A stretch of DNA of 64,000 nt, taken from Actinernus sp. WN-2022. Lineage: Eukaryota > Cnidaria > Anthozoa > Actiniaria > Actinernidae. Shown in pieces: positions 45,326 to 53,836 of this stretch. The first letter of the stretch is position 1; each line of letters begins with the position of its first letter. Below the pieces are notes generated by a model. That model saw nothing but the letters and a program-made list of their open reading frames with translations, ran no database searches and was not told where the DNA came from. The translations under genes were made by a program, and so were the position numbers. The stretch lies in contig JAOWCC010000577.1 of assembly GCA_030867875.1 (NCBI GenBank), positions 79,775,740 through 79,839,739 of the forward strand, written 5' to 3'.

Positions 45326-48121
45326 ATGATCCAAACGACGAAATTCCTATCGGTAGACGAAGTGGATAAAGCGAGCCGTGAACAATTTAAAGTGTTGACC
45401 CAACATTTGTACGTGGCTTTGGTGACCGCCGACATTTCACAATGGAAAACAATTCGGCCGAAAGAGGGATTCGCCGAGAATTGGGAGAAAGCTCGCCAAG
45501 GTTTTTCGCCGGAACACCTGAACGAATTCCTGCCCTATTTTGGGCAGATGTGTGCGTTACCCGTCACGCAAGAGATGAGGGACGAGGTGATAGCCAGCCT
45601 GAAACAGATCACGGCCGACCAGGCGTATGTCATTTTGCAAACGTGGCAAAGCAAACTGTGGGAAAAGGGGACGGACGACATGGCCCAATTGTTTGGAGGG
45701 TTTCTGCAGAAGATACGCCTCATGAAGACCGAGACGAGGCATAGCGACCTCCCTCCCATGAGTCCGATGCACGTCACGTTGGCCTCCCTGTACATGGCGG
45801 TGGTCTCCTACGCGCACGGGGATTGTTTTCAGAGGGTGCAGCAAGGGGCCCAACGGGAGGGCAAACGCAAAGCCTTGACTTTGAAGACTTCCGGCTATAA
45901 CGCGGAGGACGCGTGGGTGATTAAGCACGACAGCAACAACAAGATCATTTTCAAGTACAAGGAGGATATGAGGTGTGTGTGCGTGTACCTTTTGGGATAC
46001 CTCTACCGAGACCTGTTGGCCGAACGGGAGACCTGGAACCGGTTGAAAAGAGCACAGTTAGTGAAGAAGGAGTTCCCTGACTTGAAGAACGCGTTGGAGG
46101 AGAGGTACTTGAAGGAACTGGAGTCCATGTTGATGGGGTGTTTGTCGTATTGGCTCAGCCTAGATGTGCTCCCCGAAGAGAGGCTAGAGATAGAAGCGAT
46201 GATGCTTGACATTGCCAATGAGGAATTCGCGAAAATGGATGCGATGGCCCTGGAACATCAGTTGAGCGAGGAAACCGATTGGCCCCACAGGTCCTTACGC
46301 CACAATTTCCTGAGGGAGATGGCGAGGTTCTTGTTCCGGTGGCTTCCCCTGAAGCAGGGTCTGGGAACGATGTGGTACGAGATATGCGAGACTCGGCTTT
46401 GTGAGGACCTGGTCTGGGGAACGCAGGGCTACTTGATCCGTTGCCGTACCCAACGGGCCCTCCCCCGGGAGTTTTGGTACCACGCCGAAACATTGAATGC
46501 GGAGGGGTGGGTAGCAAGTAGCCTTATCACTTCCCCCTACATGAACATAGATTCAGCGGCCCGTGCCCATTTTGACAAAGACCACCTTCCCCCGGAGCCC
46601 CACTTCTCGGCAGTGCAAGACCCCCGGTACAAGAGAGAGCGAGACCTCATAACAGAGTACGAACACTTCCTAACCTACCTGTACTTCCATCTGTGTGTGC
46701 GGTACTCCCAGACCACCATGAAGTTGGACGGCTATTCCGGTATCGGACTGAGCTTTAAAGAAAGTAAGTTCCAGGTGAAGCAGTATCACGCGGATGCCAT
46801 CAAGCAGTTACTCCCCCATGTCACGAACCAGCTCCTGAAAGAACAGTTTGACCTTCTGTTACCTATCTGGGACAACTACACCTTCCGGGTATGGCAGCAA
46901 CTCTACGACTACTCGGAGTTTGAGTTGTACGACTACGTTCAGGATTTGAGGGCTAAGTCCCGGCAAAGCAACCGGTTGTACCGTATCGCTTACCACTTTG
47001 GTGGTAGTATGGTCACCTCGAGTAGGTTCTATCGTCAACATCATGCTTGTGACAGTCCTGTGACGAAGGGGGATAACCAACTGATCCCTGAGCAGAACCA
47101 TTTCAATGCCTTAAGGGGTCACATGAACACAGCCCTATTTAAGTACGACGTGGAAGAGAGAGAAGAGAAGGATGAGGAAGAAAAAGAAGAACAAGTTTCC
47201 AGCAAGAGGGTGGCCGAGATAATGGCGTTGATCAAGTGTGACGATGACGTCGACGACGACGATGATGCCATGGAAGAAGGACTCCCCGTCCAGAGCGAGA
47301 AGAGACAGAAGAGGGAGAAGAGGAAGGAAGAAGAGGAGGAGGCTGAAGAGAGGATGGCTGAGAAGAGAAAGAGGAAGAGGCCCAAAGAAGATCTGACTTG
47401 GTTCGTGACAGCCGTGCGTTACTTTGTGGACCGGTTGACCTTCCATATGCTACAGATGCGGGGGGTCAACTTTTTCAGACCTCATTTTACGCTGACCCAC
47501 GGAAGTACGCCGACCATGGACGATTTGTTCATGGAAACAGAAGAGGGGAAGGCGACTTGGCTGGTGATCCTGGAAACCACCTTCCGTGCGCATGTCCAAG
47601 GAACCTACCACACTAGGCAGAAAGAGTTGGTCGCCACCCTGATCACCCATTTGTTCCAGAAACGGAAGTATGCGGTCGAGAACAATCCCCTCTACGACAA
47701 AGTGAGACGTTTTGGTATGGATTACGTCACTCAAATTCACGACAGGTACCCCTCGACAACCATGGAAACCCTGGTGCGAGAAGAGGATCCCATGGCGGAC
47801 GGACTCCTCCCTTACCTCAACACTATGGCCCACAGTTTTGCGTGTGACCTGTTCAAGGAAAGGGAGGAAGGGGAGGAAGACAAGAAGTTGACCATGCCGT
47901 ACGCGCCAGGATTGTTGGAGAAGGCCTTGAAGACCATCCACTTGGATCTAACCTATGGGACCTGTATGATCAAGCAATCGGCCGTCATTTTCACCAACCC
48001 CCTTACCTACACCTACAAATTGTACGAAGACAGTGGCAGGAGGTGTACCTACGATAGCAAGTACCCTACGGTCCAAGAATCTCTCAAAGACGTTCCCCTG
48101 TCTCCCTTTTGCTTCGTGTAA
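45326..48121 (+). CDS. Large 931-aa protein of unknown function (candidate replication or terminal protein)
   Basis: One uninterrupted ORF has its ATG at 45326 and a poly(A) signal AATAAA at 48133-48138. No catalytic motif is recognised. Residues 1-600 are a largely helical, Trp/Tyr-rich region without repeats. Residues about 608-690 form a highly charged linker, first Glu/Asp-rich (VDDDDDAMEEG) and then basic with a nuclear-localisation-like KRKRKRPK. A C-terminal globular region follows (WFVTAVRYFVDRLTFHMLQM) to 931. The element encodes a protein-primed polymerase and so should need a terminal protein. Size, location near the end and the charged linker make this ORF a candidate, but that is inference only. 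A structural or host-interaction role is equally possible. Confidence 0.8.
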   Translation: MIQTTKFLSVDEVDKASREQFKVLTQHLYVALVTADISQWKTIRPKEGFAENWEKARQGFSPEHLNEFLPYFGQMCALPVTQEMRDEVIASLKQITADQAYVILQTWQSKLWEKGTDDMAQLFGGFLQKIRLMKTETRHSDLPPMSPMHVTLASLYMAVVSYAHGDCFQRVQQGAQREGKRKALTLKTSGYNAEDAWVIKHDSNNKIIFKYKEDMRCVCVYLLGYLYRDLLAERETWNRLKRAQLVKKEFPDLKNALEERYLKELESMLMGCLSYWLSLDVLPEERLEIEAMMLDIANEEFAKMDAMALEHQLSEETDWPHRSLRHNFLREMARFLFRWLPLKQGLGTMWYEICETRLCEDLVWGTQGYLIRCRTQRALPREFWYHAETLNAEGWVASSLITSPYMNIDSAARAHFDKDHLPPEPHFSAVQDPRYKRERDLITEYEHFLTYLYFHLCVRYSQTTMKLDGYSGIGLSFKESKFQVKQYHADAIKQLLPHVTNQLLKEQFDLLLPIWDNYTFRVWQQLYDYSEFELYDYVQDLRAKSRQSNRLYRIAYHFGGSMVTSSRFYRQHHACDSPVTKGDNQLIPEQNHFNALRGHMNTALFKYDVEEREEKDEEEKEEQVSSKRVAEIMALIKCDDDVDDDDDAMEEGLPVQSEKRQKREKRKEEEEEAEERMAEKRKRKRPKEDLTWFVTAVRYFVDRLTFHMLQMRGVNFFRPHFTLTHGSTPTMDDLFMETEEGKATWLVILETTFRAHVQGTYHTRQKELVATLITHLFQKRKYAVENNPLYDKVRRFGMDYVTQIHDRYPSTTMETLVREEDPMADGLLPYLNTMAHSFACDLFKEREEGEEDKKLTMPYAPGLLEKALKTIHLDLTYGTCMIKQSAVIFTNPLTYTYKLYEDSGRRCTYDSKYPTVQESLKDVPLSPFCFV

Positions 48122-48342
48122 AAAAAAAAAACAATAAAAATATCCAGGGAAAAATGACGGTGTCTGTCTTTTCTAGGGGGAAAAAAAGTATAAGGGAGGT
48201 CCCGCGCGCTAGACTCGGGGAGAGTACAGAATGCCCTGCGGCGGAGGAGGAGGTCCGTCCCTCAAGTGCCACGGCATTTTGAAACGTGTCCGTTGTCTCT
48301 TGGCGTGTTGCGGAGGAAAAGTGATTATCCAGGACTCTCATT

Positions 48343-49473
48343 TTGAGGATTATGGGGCGAAAGAAGGAGAAGAAAAAGAATCCTTCCGCGCTGCTCGAGG
48401 CGTTGTATTACGACCCCAGCAGCCCTGCTGCCTTTGGGGGTGCTGCCCGTCTGGTGAAAGCGGCTAGCGAAGTGGGGGTGACGCGCCCCACCACTTTAGC
48501 CTGGCTGAAAAAACAATTGACCTTTACGTTGCACCGACCTTTTCGAAAAAAATTTCTGCGAGGGCGCGTGCGCGTCATGGCCCTGGACGAGCAGTGGCAG
48601 GCGGATCTGGTGGACATGCAAGCCACGAGTGCCTTCAACAAGGGCTACAAACACATTTTGACCATCATCGATGTGTTGTCCAAGTACGCGTGGGCGGTCC
48701 CCCTGAAGAACAAGACGGGAGAGGAATTGGTGCGCGCCTTTACCCAAGTGTTCCGCGAACGGAAACCGTTGCGGTTGCAGACCGATGCCGGGACAGAATT
48801 TACCAACCGCAAGTTCCAGGCCTTTTTAAAAAAGAATGACGTGGCCTTTTTCGTGACGTACAACGAGACCAAAGCCCAGATTGCCGAGCGGTTCAACCGG
48901 ACGCTCAAGGGCCGCATGTACAAATATTTCACGGCCACCGGGAAGAAAGAGTATTGGAAAGTCCTCCCTCAATTGGTGCTCGGGTACAACCGAGCCGTCC
49001 ACAGTAGCATTCGGCGCGCCCCCATCACCGTCACGCCCTTCAACGACCACGAGGTGAGGGCCGTCTTGTACCGGGAAAAGGGACCGCCGTTAAAGAGGAA
49101 ACCGAAGAAACCGCTGTACCGTCCCGGCGACACGGTACGGATTAGCAAGACCAAAGGCCATTTTGAAAAAAGCTATCTGGCCAACTGGTCGGAGGAAGTG
49201 TTCACGGTGATAAAACGGTTGGACTACCGCACCCCTCCCGTCTACCGGTTGGAGGACTTGAGCGGGGAGGCGTTGCGGGGAACGTTTTACGAAAGTGAGA
49301 TGACACCGGTGGCCGTGGAAAAAGAAAGTCTCTTTATCATCGAAAAGGTGTTGCAACGCCGCCGCGGCAAGAAGAAGAACCAGGAAGAAGTCTTGGTGAA
49401 ATGGGAAGGGTACCCCGCTAAATTTAACAGCTGGGTCCCGGTCACTCAGCTCCAGACCCAAACGTACGGGTGA
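48343..49473 (+). CDS. Polinton-type retrovirus-like integrase with C-terminal chromodomain
   Basis: The 376-residue protein inserts the element DNA into chromosomes. A basic, zinc-free N-terminal helical part (1-75) precedes the rve catalytic core. The DDE residues are Asp88 (WQADLVDM), Asp148 (QTDAGTEF) and Glu182 (AERFNRTLKG). A basic SH3-like segment follows (RPGDTVRISKTKGHFEKSY), then a chromodomain at about 329-370 (FIIEKVLQRR, LVKWEGYP, SWVP), which in related elements targets modified chromatin. The ATG at 48343 is used; ATG at 48352 is an alternative. Upstream, 48122-48342 holds a poly(A) signal and a TATA-like GTATAAGG at about 48189. The gene looks intact. Its stop abuts the A-rich leader of the next gene. 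Confidence 0.93.
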   Translation: MRIMGRKKEKKKNPSALLEALYYDPSSPAAFGGAARLVKAASEVGVTRPTTLAWLKKQLTFTLHRPFRKKFLRGRVRVMALDEQWQADLVDMQATSAFNKGYKHILTIIDVLSKYAWAVPLKNKTGEELVRAFTQVFRERKPLRLQTDAGTEFTNRKFQAFLKKNDVAFFVTYNETKAQIAERFNRTLKGRMYKYFTATGKKEYWKVLPQLVLGYNRAVHSSIRRAPITVTPFNDHEVRAVLYREKGPPLKRKPKKPLYRPGDTVRISKTKGHFEKSYLANWSEEVFTVIKRLDYRTPPVYRLEDLSGEALRGTFYESEMTPVAVEKESLFIIEKVLQRRRGKKKNQEEVLVKWEGYPAKFNSWVPVTQLQTQTYG

Positions 49474-49538
49474 AAAAAAAAAAAGAAATAAAAGAGTGGG
49501 TTGTTCCGACGGACGGATTCATTGTGGAGAAAGAGAGG

Positions 49539-49967
49539 ATGGAGGAGGAGGAATTTTACATTACCTTAACCCACGGGGTGAAGTCTTACGTCTCCACCTA
49601 CGTCAATGAACCGTCCCGGTTCCGTATCCACCTCTATAAAATGTACACGTTGTCTCGAGACTGGGAAATGGCGGTCACGACTCTGGTCTTCCCCAGTCCC
49701 CAGAAGAAGACGACCTTGTACATGTACTGTGATTTGGTGGAACCCAGTATTGTGGGGGATACGAAAGTCCCCTTGTTGAGAGTCCTTTTTTCAGGGCCCG
49801 GGGACGGTGAGGTCTACGAACGTAACTTTGCCCCCCTGTACTACAGACGGTTGGCCAAGACGGTGTTTGAGGATTTCGAAATCCTTATAACCGACGAGCA
49901 AGGGAAACTTGTTTCATTTCCACAAACCTCCAAGGTGGAAGTGACCCTCCATTTCCGGAAAGCATGA
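49539..49967 (+). CDS. Short penton-like protein (paralogue of the next gene)
   Basis: The first ATG is at 49539, giving 142 residues; an in-frame upstream GTG at 49470 would overlap the integrase stop and is not favoured. The N-terminal half (FYITLTHGVKSYVST, RFRIHLYKM, WEMAVTTLVFP) matches residues 5-55 of the following 438-aa protein. The C-terminal half (LYMYCDLVEPSIVGDTKVPL, FEILITDEQGKLVSF) matches that protein's last 90 residues. The roughly 295-residue middle is missing. The predicted form is therefore one minimal beta-barrel. Its stop overlaps the next start in ATGA, suggesting coupled expression. Confidence 0.7.
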   Translation: MEEEEFYITLTHGVKSYVSTYVNEPSRFRIHLYKMYTLSRDWEMAVTTLVFPSPQKKTTLYMYCDLVEPSIVGDTKVPLLRVLFSGPGDGEVYERNFAPLYYRRLAKTVFEDFEILITDEQGKLVSFPQTSKVEVTLHFRKA

Positions 49968-51280
49968 ACCCCGACCGCATCTGGATGACGCTGCCTAGCG
50001 TGGCCAGCCGGGATACCTTTCCCGATAACACAGGCTCCCATTTTCGTATCCGGCTCCCGGAGATGTTGGTCTTGGACCGGCAGTGGGAGATGGCCCTCTG
50101 CCACCTGCAATTTCCCCGCGCCTGGGATGAATTGTTCCCCCAAGTTCAAGACCGCCAATTCTCCATGATCCACGAAACACTGGATCCAGAAGTAGAAATC
50201 TCCTACGACCTCCTCCCGAACATCACCTTTACTCCACAGTCTTTCGAAACGGTCACAGAACTGGTCACAGCCATGCGCTGGGCGATGTTGCAGGGGGGCT
50301 ACTCTTCGATCATGAAAACATTTAGCGTCCGAGTGGAATCTTCCAATAATGCCATGGGTAAAACCGTCCTGGAATTGGTTCAAACCCCAACGGGCGGCTA
50401 CATGTTAGTCCTCCCCCCTAAACTGGCCTACATGGTCGGCTTGGAGGACGATCCCAAAAAGGCCACCGCGCATCCTGCACACCTGTTGAAAAAACCGGGC
50501 CCTCGCACACCGTTGTTGTCCAGTTTCGTGAAGACGACTATAGGGGAGTCGCAGTGGATCAAACCCGTCCTGATCCTCGCCTCGGTTTTGGAGAGAGAAC
50601 GGACTGTGTACTACATCACTAACGCGAGTACGGGTAAAGGCGCTAACTTGTTTAGAGGCCATCGCAAGATCGTAAAATCCTTTGTGGTACCGACCGGGAA
50701 CTACGCGAACCTCATGGCCGTCCAAGCTACCCTTCCGATGAAAGGCCCTGATGTGTTATGGCTTTGGTACCAGACTAATGGAACCGCTACGTTAACCCTT
50801 CAACTCAAGGAGGAGACCCAAATTGCCATGAGCCCCTGGCTGGCCAATCTGTTTGGGTTTGGGCAAGGAAAGCCCGAACACTATCCGGCGGACGACAACA
50901 CACCCCTGGTGGGGTACCAGCCCGAGTGTTGGTCCACCTACTATTCGGGTCTAAAATTCCGGACGCCCACCCCCTACCTGCTCACCCGCGATTTTAAACA
51001 CCAACCCGTACGCAGTTTGTACGTGTACTGCGATCTGATCGAACCGCATATCGTGGGGGATGTGAAAGCACCCTTGCTGCGTGTCGTGTCGGCCCAGGTC
51101 GCGTACAACAAGGTGGTGGAACGAGACTTTCCGGTCATGCGCTACTTCCCGCTCGCCAAAACGGTGTTTGACACGCTGGAAATCCTTATAACCGACGAGT
51201 CCGGCCAACGCCTCTCATTCGCCTCAACAGCTACCGTGGTGGCGACGTTGGAATTTGTGAAGCGTGCTCTGAAAAAGTAA
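49964..51280 (+). CDS. Penton-like minor capsid protein
   Basis: A 438-residue protein with the pattern seen in Polinton minor capsid candidates: an N-terminal strand-rich block (WMTLPSVASRDTFPDNTGSH, RIRLPEMLVL), a long central insertion (about 60-345), then LYVYCDLIEPHIVGDVKAPL and LEILITDESGQRLSF at the C-terminus. In the lineage the minor capsid protein forms the fivefold vertices as a jelly-roll pentamer. The assignment rests on pattern memory and genomic position next to the capsid gene, not on a search. It overlaps the short paralogue upstream by 4 nt and is followed within 3 nt by the next ORF. Confidence 0.6.
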   Translation: MNPDRIWMTLPSVASRDTFPDNTGSHFRIRLPEMLVLDRQWEMALCHLQFPRAWDELFPQVQDRQFSMIHETLDPEVEISYDLLPNITFTPQSFETVTELVTAMRWAMLQGGYSSIMKTFSVRVESSNNAMGKTVLELVQTPTGGYMLVLPPKLAYMVGLEDDPKKATAHPAHLLKKPGPRTPLLSSFVKTTIGESQWIKPVLILASVLERERTVYYITNASTGKGANLFRGHRKIVKSFVVPTGNYANLMAVQATLPMKGPDVLWLWYQTNGTATLTLQLKEETQIAMSPWLANLFGFGQGKPEHYPADDNTPLVGYQPECWSTYYSGLKFRTPTPYLLTRDFKHQPVRSLYVYCDLIEPHIVGDVKAPLLRVVSAQVAYNKVVERDFPVMRYFPLAKTVFDTLEILITDESGQRLSFASTATVVATLEFVKRALKK

Positions 51281-51282
51281 GA

Positions 51283-51912
51283 ATGAATGGAGCGTCTGCG
51301 GAATCTATGGCACTGGAGTCATCTATGGGGGACATGGCTGGCGGAGGGTCTTCGATCCCTGTGTTCCGTGCAAAACCCGCACCCCCCACCACTCGACGCA
51401 TGCCCTCCTCCATTCCTGTCTTCCAGGGGGGTCGCGGACAGCAAGGCGGTGGCGGACTCCTCCCTATCCGTTGGAATGAACTCGGTCGTTACGAACCGGT
51501 CACCAATCAAAAGGGTGGACTCTTACCCTTGGCGCTAGCCCCCTTGGCCGTCATGGCGGGCAAAGCGTTGGCCGGGACCGTCGCGGGGGCGGTGGCTAAA
51601 AAAGGAGGACAAAAGATACTCGCTAAACTGAAATCGAAATTTGGCAAGAGGGTGGTGAAACAAATCGTGAAGGACACGAAAAAAGGAACAGCCCGTGTGC
51701 TCGGCAAGAAAACCAGCAAAACGTTGATCCAAGGCCTGGAAAAGATAGCGGGGATAGCGCCGAAAAGGAAAAAGACGAAGAAGCCGTCCAAAAATACGAA
51801 GAACCCGGCCAACAAGAATAAAAGAAAGCAAAAACAGTCTCCCTCTCTCATTCCTTCAACGACCGTCAAGCGTGCACGTGTGGAGAGAGATATCTTTGAC
51901 GACGATTATTGA
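51283..51912 (+). CDS. Basic virion-type protein with Gly-Gly sites and a hydrophobic segment
   Basis: The 209-residue chain has no recognised family. The N-terminal third is Gly/Ser/Pro-rich, with MAGGG and twice the word SSIPVF. A small hydrophobic, Ala/Gly-rich segment follows (LLPLALAPLAVMAGKALAG), then a very basic helix-prone tail (KRKKTKKPSKNTKNPANKNK) ending in an acidic DIFDDDY. Gly-Gly words (GGGGLLP, NQKGGLLP) resemble adenain cleavage sites, and an adenain-type protease is encoded nearby. The layout recalls adenovirus pX/pVI-like precursors that release membrane-active or DNA-condensing peptides. The stop overlaps the capsid gene start in TGATG. Confidence 0.65.
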   Translation: MNGASAESMALESSMGDMAGGGSSIPVFRAKPAPPTTRRMPSSIPVFQGGRGQQGGGGLLPIRWNELGRYEPVTNQKGGLLPLALAPLAVMAGKALAGTVAGAVAKKGGQKILAKLKSKFGKRVVKQIVKDTKKGTARVLGKKTSKTLIQGLEKIAGIAPKRKKTKKPSKNTKNPANKNKRKQKQSPSLIPSTTVKRARVERDIFDDDY

Positions 51913-53240
51913 TGGCGACGGTCGCAGGCATGGGCAAGCCGCCCCTGCCCAACATGATGGGCGGCTACAACACTCATTTGGATTTTTTCGGCAAGGAATT
52001 GGCCCAAGCGGTCGAAGAACGAGGCTATTGGTCGGAGCACGCTCCCAAATCGGCCCTTTTGCCCGGGTCGCCCGTGGAATTTTACCTCCCGGCCAGTCCC
52101 TATTACACCGTGCTGCCTAGAAGTTACTTCAAGGTGACGGCCAACCTCGTGAAAGCCAACGGCGAGAATTTGACCGCCGGTTTGAACTTGGGGCCCGTCA
52201 ACAATTGGTTTCATTCCCTCTGGTCCCAAGTAGACATGGCCTTGAACGGGGAATGGATGACCATGAGCACCAAAACCTACCCCTACAAAGCCTACCTCAA
52301 CACCCTCCTCAACTATACTCCAGCCGCCAAGAAATCCTACCTGACCTCGGGACTGTACTACAAAGACATGGCCGGTTCCATGGATGTGTTCGACATCACC
52401 GGGGACAACACAGGGTTGACGACGCGGGCAGCCTACACGGCGGAAAGCAAAGTGGTGGAACTGACCGGGATGTTTTGCATTGACGCGGCCTTCTCCAACA
52501 AACTGCTCCTCAATGGGGTGCCCCTAGAATTCCGACTCACCCCAGCCAGCAACGCCTTCGCCCTCATGGGGGACAGTGGTGCGGGGGAAGCGGCCGCCGC
52601 TAAAATCGTGCTGAAGCGGGTCACTTTCTTCCGCCGTGTCAGTGTTTGCAACAAGGACTTCATGAAGAGCATCGAAGTGAAACTCGTGTCCCAGCCCGTC
52701 CTCTACCCTTACAACAGCGAGGAAGAACGGATGTTCACCATTTCCCAGGGCGACACCACCTTTGAGAAAACGGATTTCCTAGGCGGTCGCATCCCCCGAC
52801 GCATGCGCATTGCCTTGGTGGAGAGTGGGAGCAGTTTGGGAGCGCTGAAAAAGAACCCGTACAATTTCCAAAGGTTTGGGATGACTCGCGCGACGGTCAC
52901 GGTCGACGGCACGCCCACCCCCTTCTCCCGCGTCGAATTTGCGGACGGGAAAACCCTGGACGGTTACAATACCCTGTTCCTGGCCCAAGGCGCCATGAAC
53001 GCCAACCATGGGATTGACATTACCCGGACCGATTGGGACAAGGGCTACGCCATCTTGTGTTTTGACTTCACTCCGGACGGCAGTGGCAACGCTGCGCACA
53101 TGAACATACAACAGTACGGGACGGTGGGCATCCGCCTTCAGTTTGCAGCAGGGGTCGCCCAGACCTTATCGGTGTACGTGAACTGCGAGTTTGACGCCGC
53201 GTACGAAATCAGCAGCAGCCGAGAAGTGAAAAAGTTGTAA
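51912..53240 (+). CDS. Major capsid protein, double jelly-roll type
   Basis: The ATG at 51912 overlaps the previous stop; an in-frame TTG at 51909 is not needed. The 442-residue protein shows the conserved Polinton capsid blocks: SPVEFYLPASPYYTVL, VNNWFHSLWSQVDMALNGEW, NTYPYKAYLN-like KTYPYKAYLNTLLNY, then AKKSYLTSGLYYKDMAG and an RRVSVCNKDFMKSIE block before the second barrel. Similar proteins in animal genomes are labelled F54H12.2-like. Two stacked jelly rolls per subunit build pseudo-hexameric capsomers in this lineage. The length and intact frame fit a functional gene. It sits between the penton/basic protein genes and the protease, one nt upstream of the latter's ATG. Confidence 0.85.
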   Translation: MATVAGMGKPPLPNMMGGYNTHLDFFGKELAQAVEERGYWSEHAPKSALLPGSPVEFYLPASPYYTVLPRSYFKVTANLVKANGENLTAGLNLGPVNNWFHSLWSQVDMALNGEWMTMSTKTYPYKAYLNTLLNYTPAAKKSYLTSGLYYKDMAGSMDVFDITGDNTGLTTRAAYTAESKVVELTGMFCIDAAFSNKLLLNGVPLEFRLTPASNAFALMGDSGAGEAAAAKIVLKRVTFFRRVSVCNKDFMKSIEVKLVSQPVLYPYNSEEERMFTISQGDTTFEKTDFLGGRIPRRMRIALVESGSSLGALKKNPYNFQRFGMTRATVTVDGTPTPFSRVEFADGKTLDGYNTLFLAQGAMNANHGIDITRTDWDKGYAILCFDFTPDGSGNAAHMNIQQYGTVGIRLQFAAGVAQTLSVYVNCEFDAAYEISSSREVKKL

Positions 53241-53241
53241 G

Positions 53242-53778
53242 ATGACCACCTACACGTCGCAATTGACGGTCTTGGCCCGCCACGATTGGTGGCTCCGCGC
53301 CTCGTTTCGGGGCGTGTTTCCCATGGACCTACGGCCCCGCCGCGTGAACCGCCCCGCCTCATTCATTCTCAATACAGACAACGCCGACGGACCAGGCACC
53401 CATTGGTTGGCCCTTTATTTTCCGCGCCAAGGCCTGAATGAATTCTTCGACAGTTATGGCTTTCCCGCCTCTTATTACGGGTTGCAAGAGTACGTGAGGC
53501 AGGGGAACGCCCAGCATAGGGAAAACAGTGTGATGTTGCAAGGGAACAAGTCCAACGTGTGCGGCAGTTATTGTCTGTACTACCTCCTGCGCCGAGCCCA
53601 CGGTCGATCCCTGGCGGAGGTCCTGCAGAACCTCCAGCAGTGGAAGACCAAGTCCACCAGGGACCGGGCCCTACAAGCCTGGCAACGCCAGTACCAGCGC
53701 CGGAGTGTGGCGCGGTGGCAGCAGCAGCAAGACCTTCACGATCAATGTGTTATCAGTTTGAGACAAAGTGAAAAATAA
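53242..53778 (+). CDS. Adenain-type maturation cysteine protease
   Basis: The 178-residue protein carries the C5/Ulp1-like catalytic set: His54 (GTHWLALYF), Asp70 (EFFDSYGFP), Gln100 and Cys107 (LQGNKSNVCGSYC), with the Gln-Cys spacing of seven seen in the adenovirus protease family. It should cleave virion precursors at Gly-Gly type sites; such sites occur in neighbouring proteins (51283, 54830 and 56462 ORFs). The start is one base after the capsid stop. AATAAA overlaps the stop codon (about 53774-53779), so the upstream structural cluster probably ends its transcripts here. Confidence 0.9.
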   Translation: MTTYTSQLTVLARHDWWLRASFRGVFPMDLRPRRVNRPASFILNTDNADGPGTHWLALYFPRQGLNEFFDSYGFPASYYGLQEYVRQGNAQHRENSVMLQGNKSNVCGSYCLYYLLRRAHGRSLAEVLQNLQQWKTKSTRDRALQAWQRQYQRRSVARWQQQQDLHDQCVISLRQSEK

Positions 53779-53836
53779 AATAAAACCAGGAAACCCACCT
53801 CTCTGTCTTGTTATTCTTGGGAAGGGGTGAGGCGTG

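Noticed and set aside
45557..48341. Several minus-strand ORFs of 70-163 codons under the 931-aa gene
   Set aside because: They overlap the long plus-strand gene, have no domains or promoters, and arise from its high G+C content.
49841..50383. 180-codon minus-strand ORF opposite the penton-like genes
   Set aside because: It spans the junction of two plus-strand genes and shows no domain; antisense shadow.
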